Origin: Porpolomopsis calyptriformis
Taxonomy: Eukaryota > Basidiomycota > Agaricomycetes > Agaricales > Hygrophoraceae
DNA length: 64,000 bases
Direction: 5' to 3'
Assembly: GCA_951640195.1 (NCBI GenBank)
Contig: OX621174.1
Coordinates: forward strand, 186,001-250,000
Position 1 is the first letter of the stretch. Each line of letters begins with the position of its first letter. The position numbers and the translations under genes were made by a program. Positions 55,167 to 64,000 of the stretch are shown piece after piece. The notes under the pieces were generated by a model. That model searched no databases, was not told the DNA's origin, and saw nothing but the letters and a program-made list of their open reading frames with translations.

Positions 55167-56203
55167 CGGATCCTATCAATCTCGCCCCTCGTTGAGGACC
55201 ACTTGACAACAAAATTCTTGTTTTATAATTAACTTTGCACCTCGATCTACAATTTGTTAAAAAAGTACGTGCCCAAGGCTAGCATTTGTAACGAGATCAC
55301 AGTTGGCGTCTCTCTTGTATAGAGATCCAAAAGGCCTCCCTACCCGTTGTCGTAGAAAGCCTTTTTACGCGAGTTTCTTCGACTCACAGGCCCAAAGGCT
55401 AAAGCTGCATGTAGTACAATATATTTTCTCAATCTTCTGGCGCGTGAATAGCCAGTAGGCAAAGATATGAAATTTACACTAGAGTGAACAAAACCCGTCA
55501 AAGATATTAAGCCAGAGGAGAGATATTGAAAGGTGAAAATTCCTATGCACGTACATGCACTGTATGGATAATCTTGTGGCCACAGGAGGGGGGGTATAAA
55601 AAAAACACTGCGAACGTTGATTCACAGTGTGAAGCTGCATGCTGACAGTGGAACCATATTGAATAATGTGAGCATGCAGCCATCCGATCGAACCATCGCA
55701 GTCTGTCTCGATATGAGGTGAATGGCAGAAATATTTATCACAAACGGTCGTTATACCATGAATAAACCCAATCTCAAATATTCCATTCACCACCTATCGT
55801 GGAAATTAGAGCTCCCCGCCATGAACTCACGAACACTTTGATCTACAAAATCTACAAGGTAGATATTAGCATAGAAAATGAGAAGGAAGGGGAGGGGAGG
55901 TAACCACATATCGTACATGCCAAGCAAATTGTCCCAACAATATGCCCTAAGACTGACATCGGAACTTTCTGTAAAGCAGGCCGGTAGACTCACCATATAA
56001 AGCTGACATGAACCATTGGAGAGGGAAGAGAAAGTCGGTGGAGGTGATTAAGTTACGCCACTGGCACCAGGAACAATCCGACGACTGAATAACCACCCTA
56101 TAGAGAGAGTGAACGCCGTCTCCCTCCATCCCCCCCCCCTCTCAGCTGCAAGCAGTTCCACCTTCAATAGCCAGTATTATAGTTACCACAAGTACCCACC
56201 GCC
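55167..56203. other. intergenic, no gene seen
   Basis: Divergent short frames only; a G8 run at 55,590 and a C10 run near 56,130. Confidence 0.4.
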
Positions 56204-57196
56204 ATGCCTCCACTAAGCAGTAAGCAGCGCCCATTCTTAGCCCCCACCTCTAACATAACCTTTTCCCCACCCTCCGCAGATGCCTACTCACAGCTCTCTG
56301 CAAGGGGAAACAGCGGCGGGTCCTGGCGGGGCACCCTCGCCCCCACCAGTGTCGACCTTATCGCCATGGTTGTCAGCGATGCCGGCCTCGCGAGCGCTGA
56401 GCCTCAATGGTGGAACGCCTCCCCGATCGGATGCCTTCTCATTGGCGTCCAGCCGCGCGGGGGCTGGCAGGTCCTCCAGCGCGCCGTCCAGTGGGGCCAC
56501 GGCCACCTCGCGAGCATCTTTGGGGTAGACTGCTCTGAGCCTGTCCTGTACGCATACTTTGCATGCAGCATCAGGAATAGGATCGAAGTATGGGATTCGG
56601 AGGCTTGGGTGTCACCTACTGAAGGCATCCAAGCCGGGAACGAATGGAAGGTGGTCGGAAAGTCTGACTTGAAGCGGCCGACGAAGTTGATCGACGGGAG
56701 TCGGGGCGGGCAGGGATTTATTTGTGGACTACTCAGGCCGAAGGAGAACAGCCATTATAGTATCGTAGAGCAATCGCGCATGCAGCTGCTGAGTGTCATA
56801 CTCGTTGCTGCAGGGTTTATGACCCCCGAGAGCCTGCAGAACCTGCGGGAAGTGATGCGCGAGGACTTTGGGGTCAGCGACAGGCTTGGTGTCGTCTTCC
56901 ACCGACTCCGGGTTGGGCTTGCGCTCGCAACCATCGTCACCATTGGGCTTGACGCTGCCGTTCTCTATGCGATATTTAGGGAGAATATCTTCGGTGGGTT
57001 CTCATCTTACATGACCCAGATATGCTCGCTGCTCTCCTGGGCGGTTGGTGCGATCGGGTTGTTGATGCTAGGTGGGAACCCACGAGTGGAGATTGTGCAT
57101 GTTGAAATCCCACAGCACATTGAGAGTCGGCTTAAACTCCTTGAGACTCGGAAGAAAAAGGATGAGAAGAAGAAAGATGATGGAGACCCCGCCTGA
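56204..57196 (+). CDS. membrane protein of unknown function, N-terminal part
   Basis: 330 codons from ATG 56,204. A polar, Ser/Pro-rich start (MPPLSSKQRPFLAPTSNITF) is followed by globular sequence (PTSVDLIAMVVSDAGL, VLYAYFACSIRNRIEVWDSE, NEWKVVGKSDLKRPTKLIDG), then hydrophobic helices MQLLSVILVAAGFM, LALATIVTIGLDAAVLYAIF and QICSLLSWAVGAIGLLMLGG, ending in a Lys/Asp-rich tail. The next frame (57,178) overlaps its last 19 bases in the -1 frame and also contains membrane helices, so the two may be one protein split by a frameshift or a missed intron. No family recognised. Confidence 0.55.
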   Translation: MPPLSSKQRPFLAPTSNITFSPPSADAYSQLSARGNSGGSWRGTLAPTSVDLIAMVVSDAGLASAEPQWWNASPIGCLLIGVQPRGGWQVLQRAVQWGHGHLASIFGVDCSEPVLYAYFACSIRNRIEVWDSEAWVSPTEGIQAGNEWKVVGKSDLKRPTKLIDGSRGGQGFICGLLRPKENSHYSIVEQSRMQLLSVILVAAGFMTPESLQNLREVMREDFGVSDRLGVVFHRLRVGLALATIVTIGLDAAVLYAIFRENIFGGFSSYMTQICSLLSWAVGAIGLLMLGGNPRVEIVHVEIPQHIESRLKLLETRKKKDEKKKDDGDPA

Positions 57197-57647
57197 GGTC
57201 CACCTTGATTTTGGCTCCATCCATGGATCGATCTACACCGCTGACAGGGGACACTGCACCCTCCCCCTGCACATCCTGCGTGAGGTCTGCAGCTGGGACC
57301 TCGAGCTCCGCCGGCCGCGGCTCTGGAAGCTTGGGTTTGCATGGTCAAGCCTACTGCTCCTAATGAGCGTTGCGCTGCAAATTGCTGGGGTGCAGAATGC
57401 CAAGCTTGGATCAGAGATTATGGGAATCGTGGTGCTGCTGGGGCTGTCGTTAGTGAGAGGGTATGGGATATCAGGCCCAGAGGAGTGGTTGATTCCGCAA
57501 TGGAAAATGCGGCCCGGGGCAAGGTACGGGTCGGCACTGTTGGGAAGGTTTATTTCAAGGAAGAGCTATCAGGGCCGACATGGTGAGCTTGACTTGATTG
57601 AAGTTGCTGATGGATGCTCATTTGATTTGTACAGACACGGAAGGTGA
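57178..57647 (+). CDS. membrane protein of unknown function, possible C-terminal part of the preceding gene
   Basis: From ATG 57,178 (METPPEVHLDFGSIHGSIYT) to stop at 57,645. Contains LWKLGFAWSSLLLLMSVALQ and LGSEIMGIVVLLGLSLVRGY as membrane helices, then GPEEWLIPQWKMRPGARYG. Composition and codon use look like those of the upstream gene. Whether this is an independent gene or the missing end of its neighbour is open. Transcript data would settle it. Confidence 0.5.
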
Positions 57648-59110
57648 TTTTGGGAAAGGTTGAATTGATGTTTTCTTTCTTTCTTTGTCTTTGGGTGTGT
57701 ACCCCCATCGCTTGTATTCTTTTCTTTTGAAGCTACGTCTACCCCAGCCGTCTGGAGGGTGTATTATCCGAGAATGTATGTCTGGTAATGATATTCAGTG
57801 ATCATTCGAAAGTATAAATGGACTTACCATCCTGACATCAGATTAAGCACTCAAATTGACCTATACCGAGGATAGGATTGTAAACCGGATAGCACCACTT
57901 TTCTGATCAATAATGGAACCACAAAATCTGGGCAGCATAAACGAACACCCCCAGGATGGGTTGCGCATCAATGCTACATGCCCTTACCACGTCGCCACCT
58001 CTGTTGCAACAATCAAACAACAAGGTGAGAGAAGCCAGTCTGACACCCACTATGAGCATACCTCACGGCCAGTATACAGGAATAACAAGGAAGACGTAGG
58101 GCTCAACCGGCGCTTGCTGATAGGCCTTGACGAGTGAACATGTTGCACACTTTCCATTCTCCACTAGACGACCTCCATAAGTCTGCGCAAAACACCAAGG
58201 TCAGGTTCGGTTCCTAACCCCCATGCTTGAATAAGGGGAGGGATGGTGGGGAAGATAAGCAGACAGTCTGCACAGTCGAGGAGGGGCTGGGGAGGAAGAG
58301 AGGATTGATGGGTTGCAGCACTGGGACTCACAATGGCGGTATCAGTGTCGGTGTCGCTGCCTGGGTTCCTAATTCCAAGGTAAGAGAAATGCAATGGCTA
58401 TCAACGAGGAAGCCATCACTCACTGGGTCAAAAGCCGATATTTTATCGCCTGCAGGGTTTGGGTTTGACATCGCTTGTCTGTATTCTTCCCCCAATTACC
58501 AGTGAGTTCGACATTGGATTCTTGGTCTTCTTGGGGGGGGGGGGGACAGAGGGGGCAGTGCCGACTCTACTTGTATATGTGTGCCACATATATGGGCCAT
58601 GTACCTGCTACTGCAGTGCTACGTCTGCCCCATTCTCTATCTCATTGCAGCGCTTTTCATCTTATTTCAGGATTGAAGTTCGCATGAATATCCCTTACAG
58701 AGACCACTGTGGTTGATTTCGAAGCAGGGAACGGAGATCCTTCTTTTCGTCTCCCCCAATTGAGTGGTTTCCCCACCTGATTTGAGTGAGAAAGTGATTG
58801 TTGTCTGTCGTACTCATTATTCACCGCCCCCAACTGACTTGAAAAGCGAGGTCAAAGTCTTTCCTTCAGAATAATCATTTGAACTGAACACTGGCTTTAT
58901 TTGTTAGTGCTGCCTCTATATTTATATAGAAATGCTATGCATCAGAGCCTTGATGCAAATACCCCGCGATAGCCGATCGATGAATTACTGATAGATGGAT
59001 CCTAAGGTACAGAGATAGAGCATGGATAGGTACGTACACTATAAAAATCCTGCTTAAATGTCCATTCCTTCCCCCACAAGATTACATCGCACATCTGCGG
59101 GGAAATACTC
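57648..59110. other. intergenic with one doubtful small frame
   Basis: A 74-codon frame at 57,913-58,137 (MEPQNLGSINEHPQDGLRIN) lacks support. A G11 run lies at 58,538. Otherwise no coding signal. Confidence 0.35.
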
Positions 59111-60007
59111 ATGTCCTCTCAGTCGACTCCTGCCGTCCGCCATATCCGCATCGTTTGTGTCTCCGATACGCACAACGATGACTTGTCAGGATATGTCCCT
59201 CATGGCGATGTGTTCATACATGCCGGGGACATGTCGGATGATGGGACGCCTGAGGAACTGGAGAAGGCACTGGCATGGATTCGAAAGCTACCACACCCAC
59301 TGAAGGTTGTCATTGCTGGTAAGCGATGAATAAAAATGGATGAACACTCACATTTATATTTTACTGCAGGGAACCATGATGTAGGCCTCGATCCGCACCA
59401 CAAAGGATACAACCCGGCAACATACGCACTCTTCACCTCGACCGACACCCGTGCCGATGGTGTCGTCTACCTCGATCACTCCCAACCCACCCTCTCCCAC
59501 GACGGCCTTCTTTCGATCTACGCCAATCCATCCCAGCCCGATTTCCTAAAGTCCGACTACGCATTCACATACCTCCCATACCCATCCCCGCAGGCCACAG
59601 CCGCTTGGACCTCTGCGCCAGAAAAGAGGCAGGGCCAGGTGGACGTGTGGGTGTCGCATGGGGCCCCGAAAGGGAGGCTAGACAAGATTGGTATTCCTGG
59701 ATTGATGGGGTGCGAGGCCCAGCGACGGAAGGTGGCAGCAGCGCGGCCGATGGCCTGTGTGTTTGGACACTACCACGTCAGCTATGGTGTAGAAAAAGTG
59801 GAGTGGGATCATGGTGATGGTGATGGTGATGATGGGATTAAGATGAGCGAAATGTTGGTGGATGAGAAGGGAGACGGGGTGTATGATTTGAGTGGGTTGA
59901 AGGCCGGGAAGGAGACGGTGTTTGTGAATGCAGCATGGATGACAGGCGATAAACGAGCGAGTCCGAAAAGGAATTTACCAGTGGTGATTGAATTACAATG
60001 TAATTGA
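59111..60007 (+). CDS. calcineurin-like metallophosphoesterase (239AB/MPPED-like)
   Basis: Two exons, 59,111-59,318 and 59,370-60,007. Metal-binding blocks of the family are all present: IRIVCVSDTHND, HAGDMSDDG, AGGNHDVGLD (across the intron), VDVWVSHGAPKG and ACVFGHYHVSYG. These hold two metal ions for phosphodiester or phosphomonoester cleavage. The sequence ends NLPVVIELQCN. A GATGGT repeat encodes an Asp/Gly run near residue 240. It is cytosolic by absence of signal or membrane segment. Substrate not predictable. Its stop codon abuts the stop codon of the convergent F-box gene. Confidence 0.87.
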
Positions 60008-61285
60008 TTACATTCTGTATATTCTGTACGTCCTACTCAGATGGCCTAGACATCCATACGGTTGCTTCATGTGTGTATCCGTGTTCGAATCTTCCTCCTC
60101 CGAAAGTATCACGCCTTGTGCCACACATGTCAGCCTGATTTTACTGAGCGCATCTTTTGAGATCCCTGACCGAATCGCCAAACTCCTGAAATCCACTAGA
60201 CGTTCATATTTAACTCTTACCAGCTCTTCTATCACTGTTGGCCCATGGTCCACCCATTTTTTGTCAAACGACGTGACGAGGGATACGAGTGAGATCGGGA
60301 GAGTCTCGTTCAGTCGGCGTGCCATAGCATAGCAGCTATCTTGAGACGGATAGCCCAGTAAGGCTGACAATGAAGCAGAGATATGAGTCAGCTTGACAAA
60401 GTCGCCAAGGGGGCCAAGGGAACGAGTCTGCTGAGGGCCATCGGTGTGAAAATAGCCGACTTCAAGGTACTCGAGAGTGGCCAATGCGAAAGCACGAAGC
60501 ACATCTCCGAGAGATGATACACGGAAATCTCCATCTCTAAGAACGCCAGGGTAGTCATACACGAAAGTTCGGAGGCATCTTGACGAGCGCACAAGCGCTC
60601 CGATTACGTGGTTTGAAAAACCGCCAGTTGATAGTTTGAGGTGCTTGATGCTTGATGATCCAGGCAAGAGGACGGTAATATCATCTAGCCTGACCTCGTA
60701 AAGTAGACCTACCCACACAAAACACTCCAACGCAGGTAGTGTAATGAACGCCTTAACCAGTGCCCAGTCCATGATATGCGTGAAAGCCACATATTTGACT
60801 GATTGTAGTCCTGCAGGAAGTGTGCTGGGCAGCATCTGCCACGGGATGATAGAGAGAGGCAACATTCTGCGGATATCAAGCCTACAGAGAGCTGGGAGAT
60901 AACAAAGCAGCAAGAAGAAGGTAGCCTGAAGATACCCGCGCTTTATGGCCCGTTGCGTGTTCTGCGACAAACCATGTGAGGCAGCCTTTTCAACAAATAT
61001 TGAGAGGAGATCAGGATACCCGCGTTCAGCGTCAAACGGGCCCTCCGCGTCGACAATCAGAGATCGGACGCATTTGCCAAGATAAGGCCGACCAATGAGA
61101 GCCCGTAAAAGCAGGTGAAGTTTGGGGTTGTCGACGGTAAGGGACAGTCGTATTTCACGATACAAGATTGGTGTTGCGATCGCGCCAAACCACTTGCAGA
61201 GTCGTGTACAATTCACCACCGAACGTCCCCTAAGCAACAGGATGTGCTCTATGAGCTCAACGGGCAGGTCTGTGATCTTTGCCAT
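60008..61285 (-). CDS. F-box protein
   Basis: Single-exon frame of 425 codons from ATG 61,285. The N-terminus MAKITDLPVELIEHILLLRG is an F-box start (LPxELxxxIL), continuing VVNCTRLCKWFGAIATPILY, where the second half of the F-box lies. F-box proteins recruit targets to SCF ubiquitin ligases. The rest has leucine-rich segments (LLCYLPALCRLDIRRMLPLS, SSSIKHLKLSTGGFSNHVIG, LATLEYLEVGYF) of the sort seen in Agaricomycete F-box/LRR-like proteins. C-terminus SRTYRIYRM. Target unknown. These genes form very large families in mushrooms, so no one-to-one function can be assigned. Confidence 0.75.
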   Translation of the reverse strand: MAKITDLPVELIEHILLLRGRSVVNCTRLCKWFGAIATPILYREIRLSLTVDNPKLHLLLRALIGRPYLGKCVRSLIVDAEGPFDAERGYPDLLSIFVEKAASHGLSQNTQRAIKRGYLQATFFLLLCYLPALCRLDIRRMLPLSIIPWQMLPSTLPAGLQSVKYVAFTHIMDWALVKAFITLPALECFVWVGLLYEVRLDDITVLLPGSSSIKHLKLSTGGFSNHVIGALVRSSRCLRTFVYDYPGVLRDGDFRVSSLGDVLRAFALATLEYLEVGYFHTDGPQQTRSLGPLGDFVKLTHISASLSALLGYPSQDSCYAMARRLNETLPISLVSLVTSFDKKWVDHGPTVIEELVRVKYERLVDFRSLAIRSGISKDALSKIRLTCVAQGVILSEEEDSNTDTHMKQPYGCLGHLSRTYRIYRM

Positions 61286-61986
61286 CTTGCTCTGGTCAAG
61301 TTGCGATGATTACGTGATACACTTTCAGGATGACTTGACGCTACAGCCTTCAGTCTATGGAACCTCTAGGCTGCAAATGGAGTCTACCAGATTGATCCCA
61401 TATCTGTCATTTGATAACCTGCTTACGATATTCTGAAGGACAGACCTCGCATTGGATTCAGATTCTGAGGGAAACACTAGGCCCCACAGACAAAGCAACG
61501 AGAAGACAATTCTTTTTCAGAAGCGCCCTTGACTGAGGAGAAAGATTCCAACAAAGGCTAGGAATGGCTGATACAAAATCTAAACTGCCGCTGAGCTTCT
61601 ATGTGCGTTCCTTGTCCTCACTACCCAGTTAAACTACGTTGCGGAAATTGACGCCGCAGCGCTGTGTGTTTAAATCACTAAATGCTGTGTGTCGCGCTGT
61701 CCAATTGACACGTTTCTTCATTTATGCATCCTGTTGATAATCGCTTATCAAAAACAATCACGGCACTTACAGGTACGTACTCAGGACAACAAGAACGTCT
61801 TCGAGTGTCAAAAGTTTGTGCTCCCACAAGGTTGCTCCTATACCTCCCAAAACAATATTCATGTCCCCCTAAGTGGACTGACAGACACAGACCGGAGACT
61901 TGACGCATCAGGTTACTGCCATGGAATTAACATGAGGCCAATGTGAAGGACTCGGCGATCCTGCTTTCATTTCCGCTCTTGCAAGT
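61286..61986. other. intergenic, no gene seen
   Basis: Divergent promoter region between the F-box gene and the rightward gene at 61,987. No recognised motif. Confidence 0.4.
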
Positions 61987-62277
61987 ATGAGCGCAACTGC
62001 CATCGATGGAAGTTCGGATGGTAGTGAACTTCTCTGGGCGCTGTTCAGGGTGGCCAATGTGAAAGACTTGGGTGACCATTCTCCAGATCCTGCTCGTGGT
62101 TCAAAGGCAGTTGACAGTGACGAATGTTCAAAAGGGCCATTCAACGAAAGGCAGCTCTCCATCTACGCCAAAGTGGAAAACTTCTACCGTCGAACCACCG
62201 CTCTTCTTCCACGATACACACCACATTCCCACCACTCTTCTATCACCGCCATCACTGCCTTTCACCTTAAATTATGA
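61987..62277 (+). CDS. small hypothetical frame, possible first exon of next gene
   Basis: 96 codons from ATG 61,987 (MSATAIDGSSDGSELLWALF); ends with TGA overlapping the next ATG as ATGA at 62,274-62,277. Polar and with no domain. Likely an upstream exon whose intron shifts it into the following frame; not proven. Confidence 0.35.
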   Translation: MSATAIDGSSDGSELLWALFRVANVKDLGDHSPDPARGSKAVDSDECSKGPFNERQLSIYAKVENFYRRTTALLPRYTPHSHHSSITAITAFHLKL

Positions 62278-63308
62278 AGGAGGATAACTCAATCGTTGCT
62301 GTCGGCAACATCCTGGGCGCAGTCGCAGCGCATATCGAAGCCGTGAATATTGGGATCGACCCAAGTACCGAGGTTGCCGCTCAATGTATCGAAGGTCGCT
62401 CCTGTGGCAAGTATCTCGTCTTTCATTCCACCATTCGGGTCGACAGCCGATACGAGGGCATGCGTAAGGCCTTTGGCGATGACACCGAGATCTTTCGAAA
62501 GCCATGGGACAACAAATGCTGGCTCAGCACTGCAGATTACGACAAGCTTGTCGATAACGCCAATACCAAGTATGGTTCAAAGGATATGAACCAGTACATC
62601 GAACGGCCTCTTCCCTTCCATGTCGTGCGGTGGGGCTGGAAAGCGTATGGTCGCCATGTTGCCACAGGGTATATCCTAATCTCCCTGTTTCCTATGTTGT
62701 GGGTCGCATTCATCCGGTGGATGTTGGGAGAGAATGGAACAGCAGACATGCTGTACGCTGTGTCGTTCATGGTGATATCCGCATTCGATGGCTACTTGTT
62801 AGACATCATGCGCGACGTGTGTTATATAACGGTTGACATGGGCAATGTGAGCGAATCTTCGGGGGACAAATGGGTCGAGCTGTACAAACGCGCGGGAGAG
62901 TTTCCAATAACCGCGAATGTGGCCCTCTACGACTTGGCACATGGGGGGGTACGAAGAAAGGGAGAGAATCTGCTTATACCCGTCCTGGCTGTGAGAACCA
63001 CCCTGACAGACCGCTGGGCCAGCTGGTTTTGCATCTTGACCGATCTGCGAAAGGTCTTGATGGCCATTGGCTTCTTTGCCTGCCAGAACCTCTTCTGGGG
63101 TTACCTCTATGGCTTGGCTGCCGCACTCCAGGCCTGTTTACAGCGTGAAGTTGCGGAACAGTATATCTCGGTCGTAACCAAAAAAACTGGAGATATCATT
63201 TGGTTCAGAGAGCTGCCGGGATACAAGTATCCTCCCATGGAACGCACACCACTCGATGCCAACAATCGTGAGTCCACAGATTTGACAAATGTCGCCAACT
63301 GGCGCTGA
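62274..63308 (+). CDS. hypothetical membrane protein
   Basis: 344 codons open from ATG 62,274 (MKEDNSIVAVGNILGAVAAH). It contains predicted membrane segments HVATGYILISLFPMLWVAFI, MLYAVSFMVISAFDGYLLDI and MAIGFFACQNLFWGYLYGLA, separated by soluble parts (DSRYEGMRKAFGDDTEIFRK, KWVELYKRAGEFPITANVAL). No family recognised. The true start may lie in the upstream frame at 61,987. GC content and codon use agree with the neighbours, so it is probably a real gene. Confidence 0.55.
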   Translation: MKEDNSIVAVGNILGAVAAHIEAVNIGIDPSTEVAAQCIEGRSCGKYLVFHSTIRVDSRYEGMRKAFGDDTEIFRKPWDNKCWLSTADYDKLVDNANTKYGSKDMNQYIERPLPFHVVRWGWKAYGRHVATGYILISLFPMLWVAFIRWMLGENGTADMLYAVSFMVISAFDGYLLDIMRDVCYITVDMGNVSESSGDKWVELYKRAGEFPITANVALYDLAHGGVRRKGENLLIPVLAVRTTLTDRWASWFCILTDLRKVLMAIGFFACQNLFWGYLYGLAAALQACLQREVAEQYISVVTKKTGDIIWFRELPGYKYPPMERTPLDANNRESTDLTNVANWR

Positions 63309-63586
63309 CAGACTTTCATTGCAAATAGTGAGCTCACGATTACTACGTTCTGTTGGGTATAACACCACGTGGGAAGGGAATGTGGGGGCGGGCGGTTGAA
63401 CATGAAAAAGGTCCGCTTCTAAGGTCGGAACCATATATGATTGTTGACCATCACAAATATAACAGGTTTCTGTGAGTTGATTTATTTACACTGCTTCGTA
63501 GTACCAAAACATGATGGTATGTTAACCAACTCCGGCTTCGTTGTTTAAATCTTCGAGAAATCCAATTTTGTGCTTTCGTTGTGTAA
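63309..63586. other. intergenic
   Basis: Shared 3' region of the hypothetical membrane protein gene and a convergent partial gene. No further feature. Confidence 0.35.
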
Positions 63587-64000
63587 TTAACTGATGTACG
63601 GCCCTTCCACTGAGTCATGGTATCTGGTACATGAAAGCTCGGCATTAGCTGGCTGGCAATAGTGGTGAAGGAAGGTGCACTCACCCGAGGTTAGAGGGAG
63701 GATACAATGTTCATTCGTCTTTTTGAGATTGAAGTTGGGAAAGAGAGTTGTGCAACGAGTCAAAGGCACTGCAAAGAATGAGTGGGTCATAATATTGGAT
63801 GGTATAAAGGCAAGAGAAACGAATACACACGTTCGCACACTGTGGCTGCCAACCTGTCTACCACCTGTATTAGCAACAGCTTCCCCGACCCGCGCGGTAA
63901 CGCCGTCGATGGATGAAGAGGCCATCAGTGATCCAGCCCGTTCGCTTGCCCATGAGCCGAGATAAGGAGCGGCACCGACGGCGAGGAAATTGACCAGGCT
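63587..64000 (-). CDS. partial hypothetical gene running off the right edge
   Basis: The minus-strand frame is open from the window edge: SLVNFLAVGAAPYLGSWASE, RAGSLMASSSIDGVTARVGE, AVANTGG. Codons are GC-rich and protein-like down to about 63,870, where GTGGTAG-type donor sequence suggests an intron, after which the reading is less convincing. No start codon is inside the window. No family recognised. Confidence 0.4.
   Translation of the reverse strand, partial: SLVNFLAVGAAPYLGSWASERAGSLMASSSIDGVTARVGEAVANTGGRQVGSHSVRTCVFVSLAFIPSNIMTHSFFAVPLTRCTTLFPNFNLKKTNEHCILPLTSGECTFLHHYCQPANAELSCTRYHDSVEGPYIS

Overview
The window is nuclear DNA of a filamentous basidiomycete, most likely an Agaricomycete. 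Genes carry many short (about 45-65 bp) GT..AG introns. The mobile-element and gene-family mix (Tnp2/Plavaka-type transposase, Ty1/copia and Ty3/gypsy elements, Crinkler-kinase fusion, NLR-type N-terminal domain with WD40 repeats, JmjC-like family, AIG1-like GTPases) is the one known from mushroom-forming fungi. Genus cannot be fixed from sequence alone.

Layout. (1) 1-18.9 kb is an AT-rich transposon graveyard: two successive Ty3/gypsy 3' ends, each followed by a related coiled-coil accessory ORF; a putative LTR promoter packed with TGACTCA sites; hairpin elements; a decayed coiled-coil ORF; one nearly intact Ty1/copia element (7,581-12,096, TSD TCAAA); a family of ~22-bp palindromes; a decayed zinc-cluster-like ORF; and a decayed Tnp2 transposase. 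(2) 19.8-26.4 kb is a normal gene block: SIRT5-like sirtuin, seven-TM receptor, purine-cytosine permease. (3) 26.8-38.0 kb is a second decayed compartment: NLR N-terminal domain, WD40 repeats, JmjC-like gene and a Crinkler-kinase gene, with solo LTRs of one family, one nested in another and one splitting the Crinkler-kinase gene. (4) 38.8-64 kb is gene-rich: oligopeptide transporter, Gcn4-like bZIP factor, RRP7, SDH4, a foldback element, a divergent pair of AIG1-like GTPases, a seven-TM protein, MYND protein, membrane proteins, metallophosphoesterase, F-box protein and a partial gene at the right edge.

Main theme. In nearly every decayed coding region the in-frame stops are exactly those produced by C-to-T change (CGA to TGA, CAA to TAA, CAG to TAG, or TGG to TAG from the other strand), while housekeeping genes a few kb away are intact. 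The only two differences between the copia LTRs are also CpG versus CpA. This points to cytosine-methylation or RIP-like mutation acting on repeats and on the NLR/Crinkler/JmjC gene families. The most promising little-described items are the duplicated accessory ORF family behind the gypsy pol ends, the AP-1/Gcn4-site-rich LTR promoter, and the palindromic repeat family.
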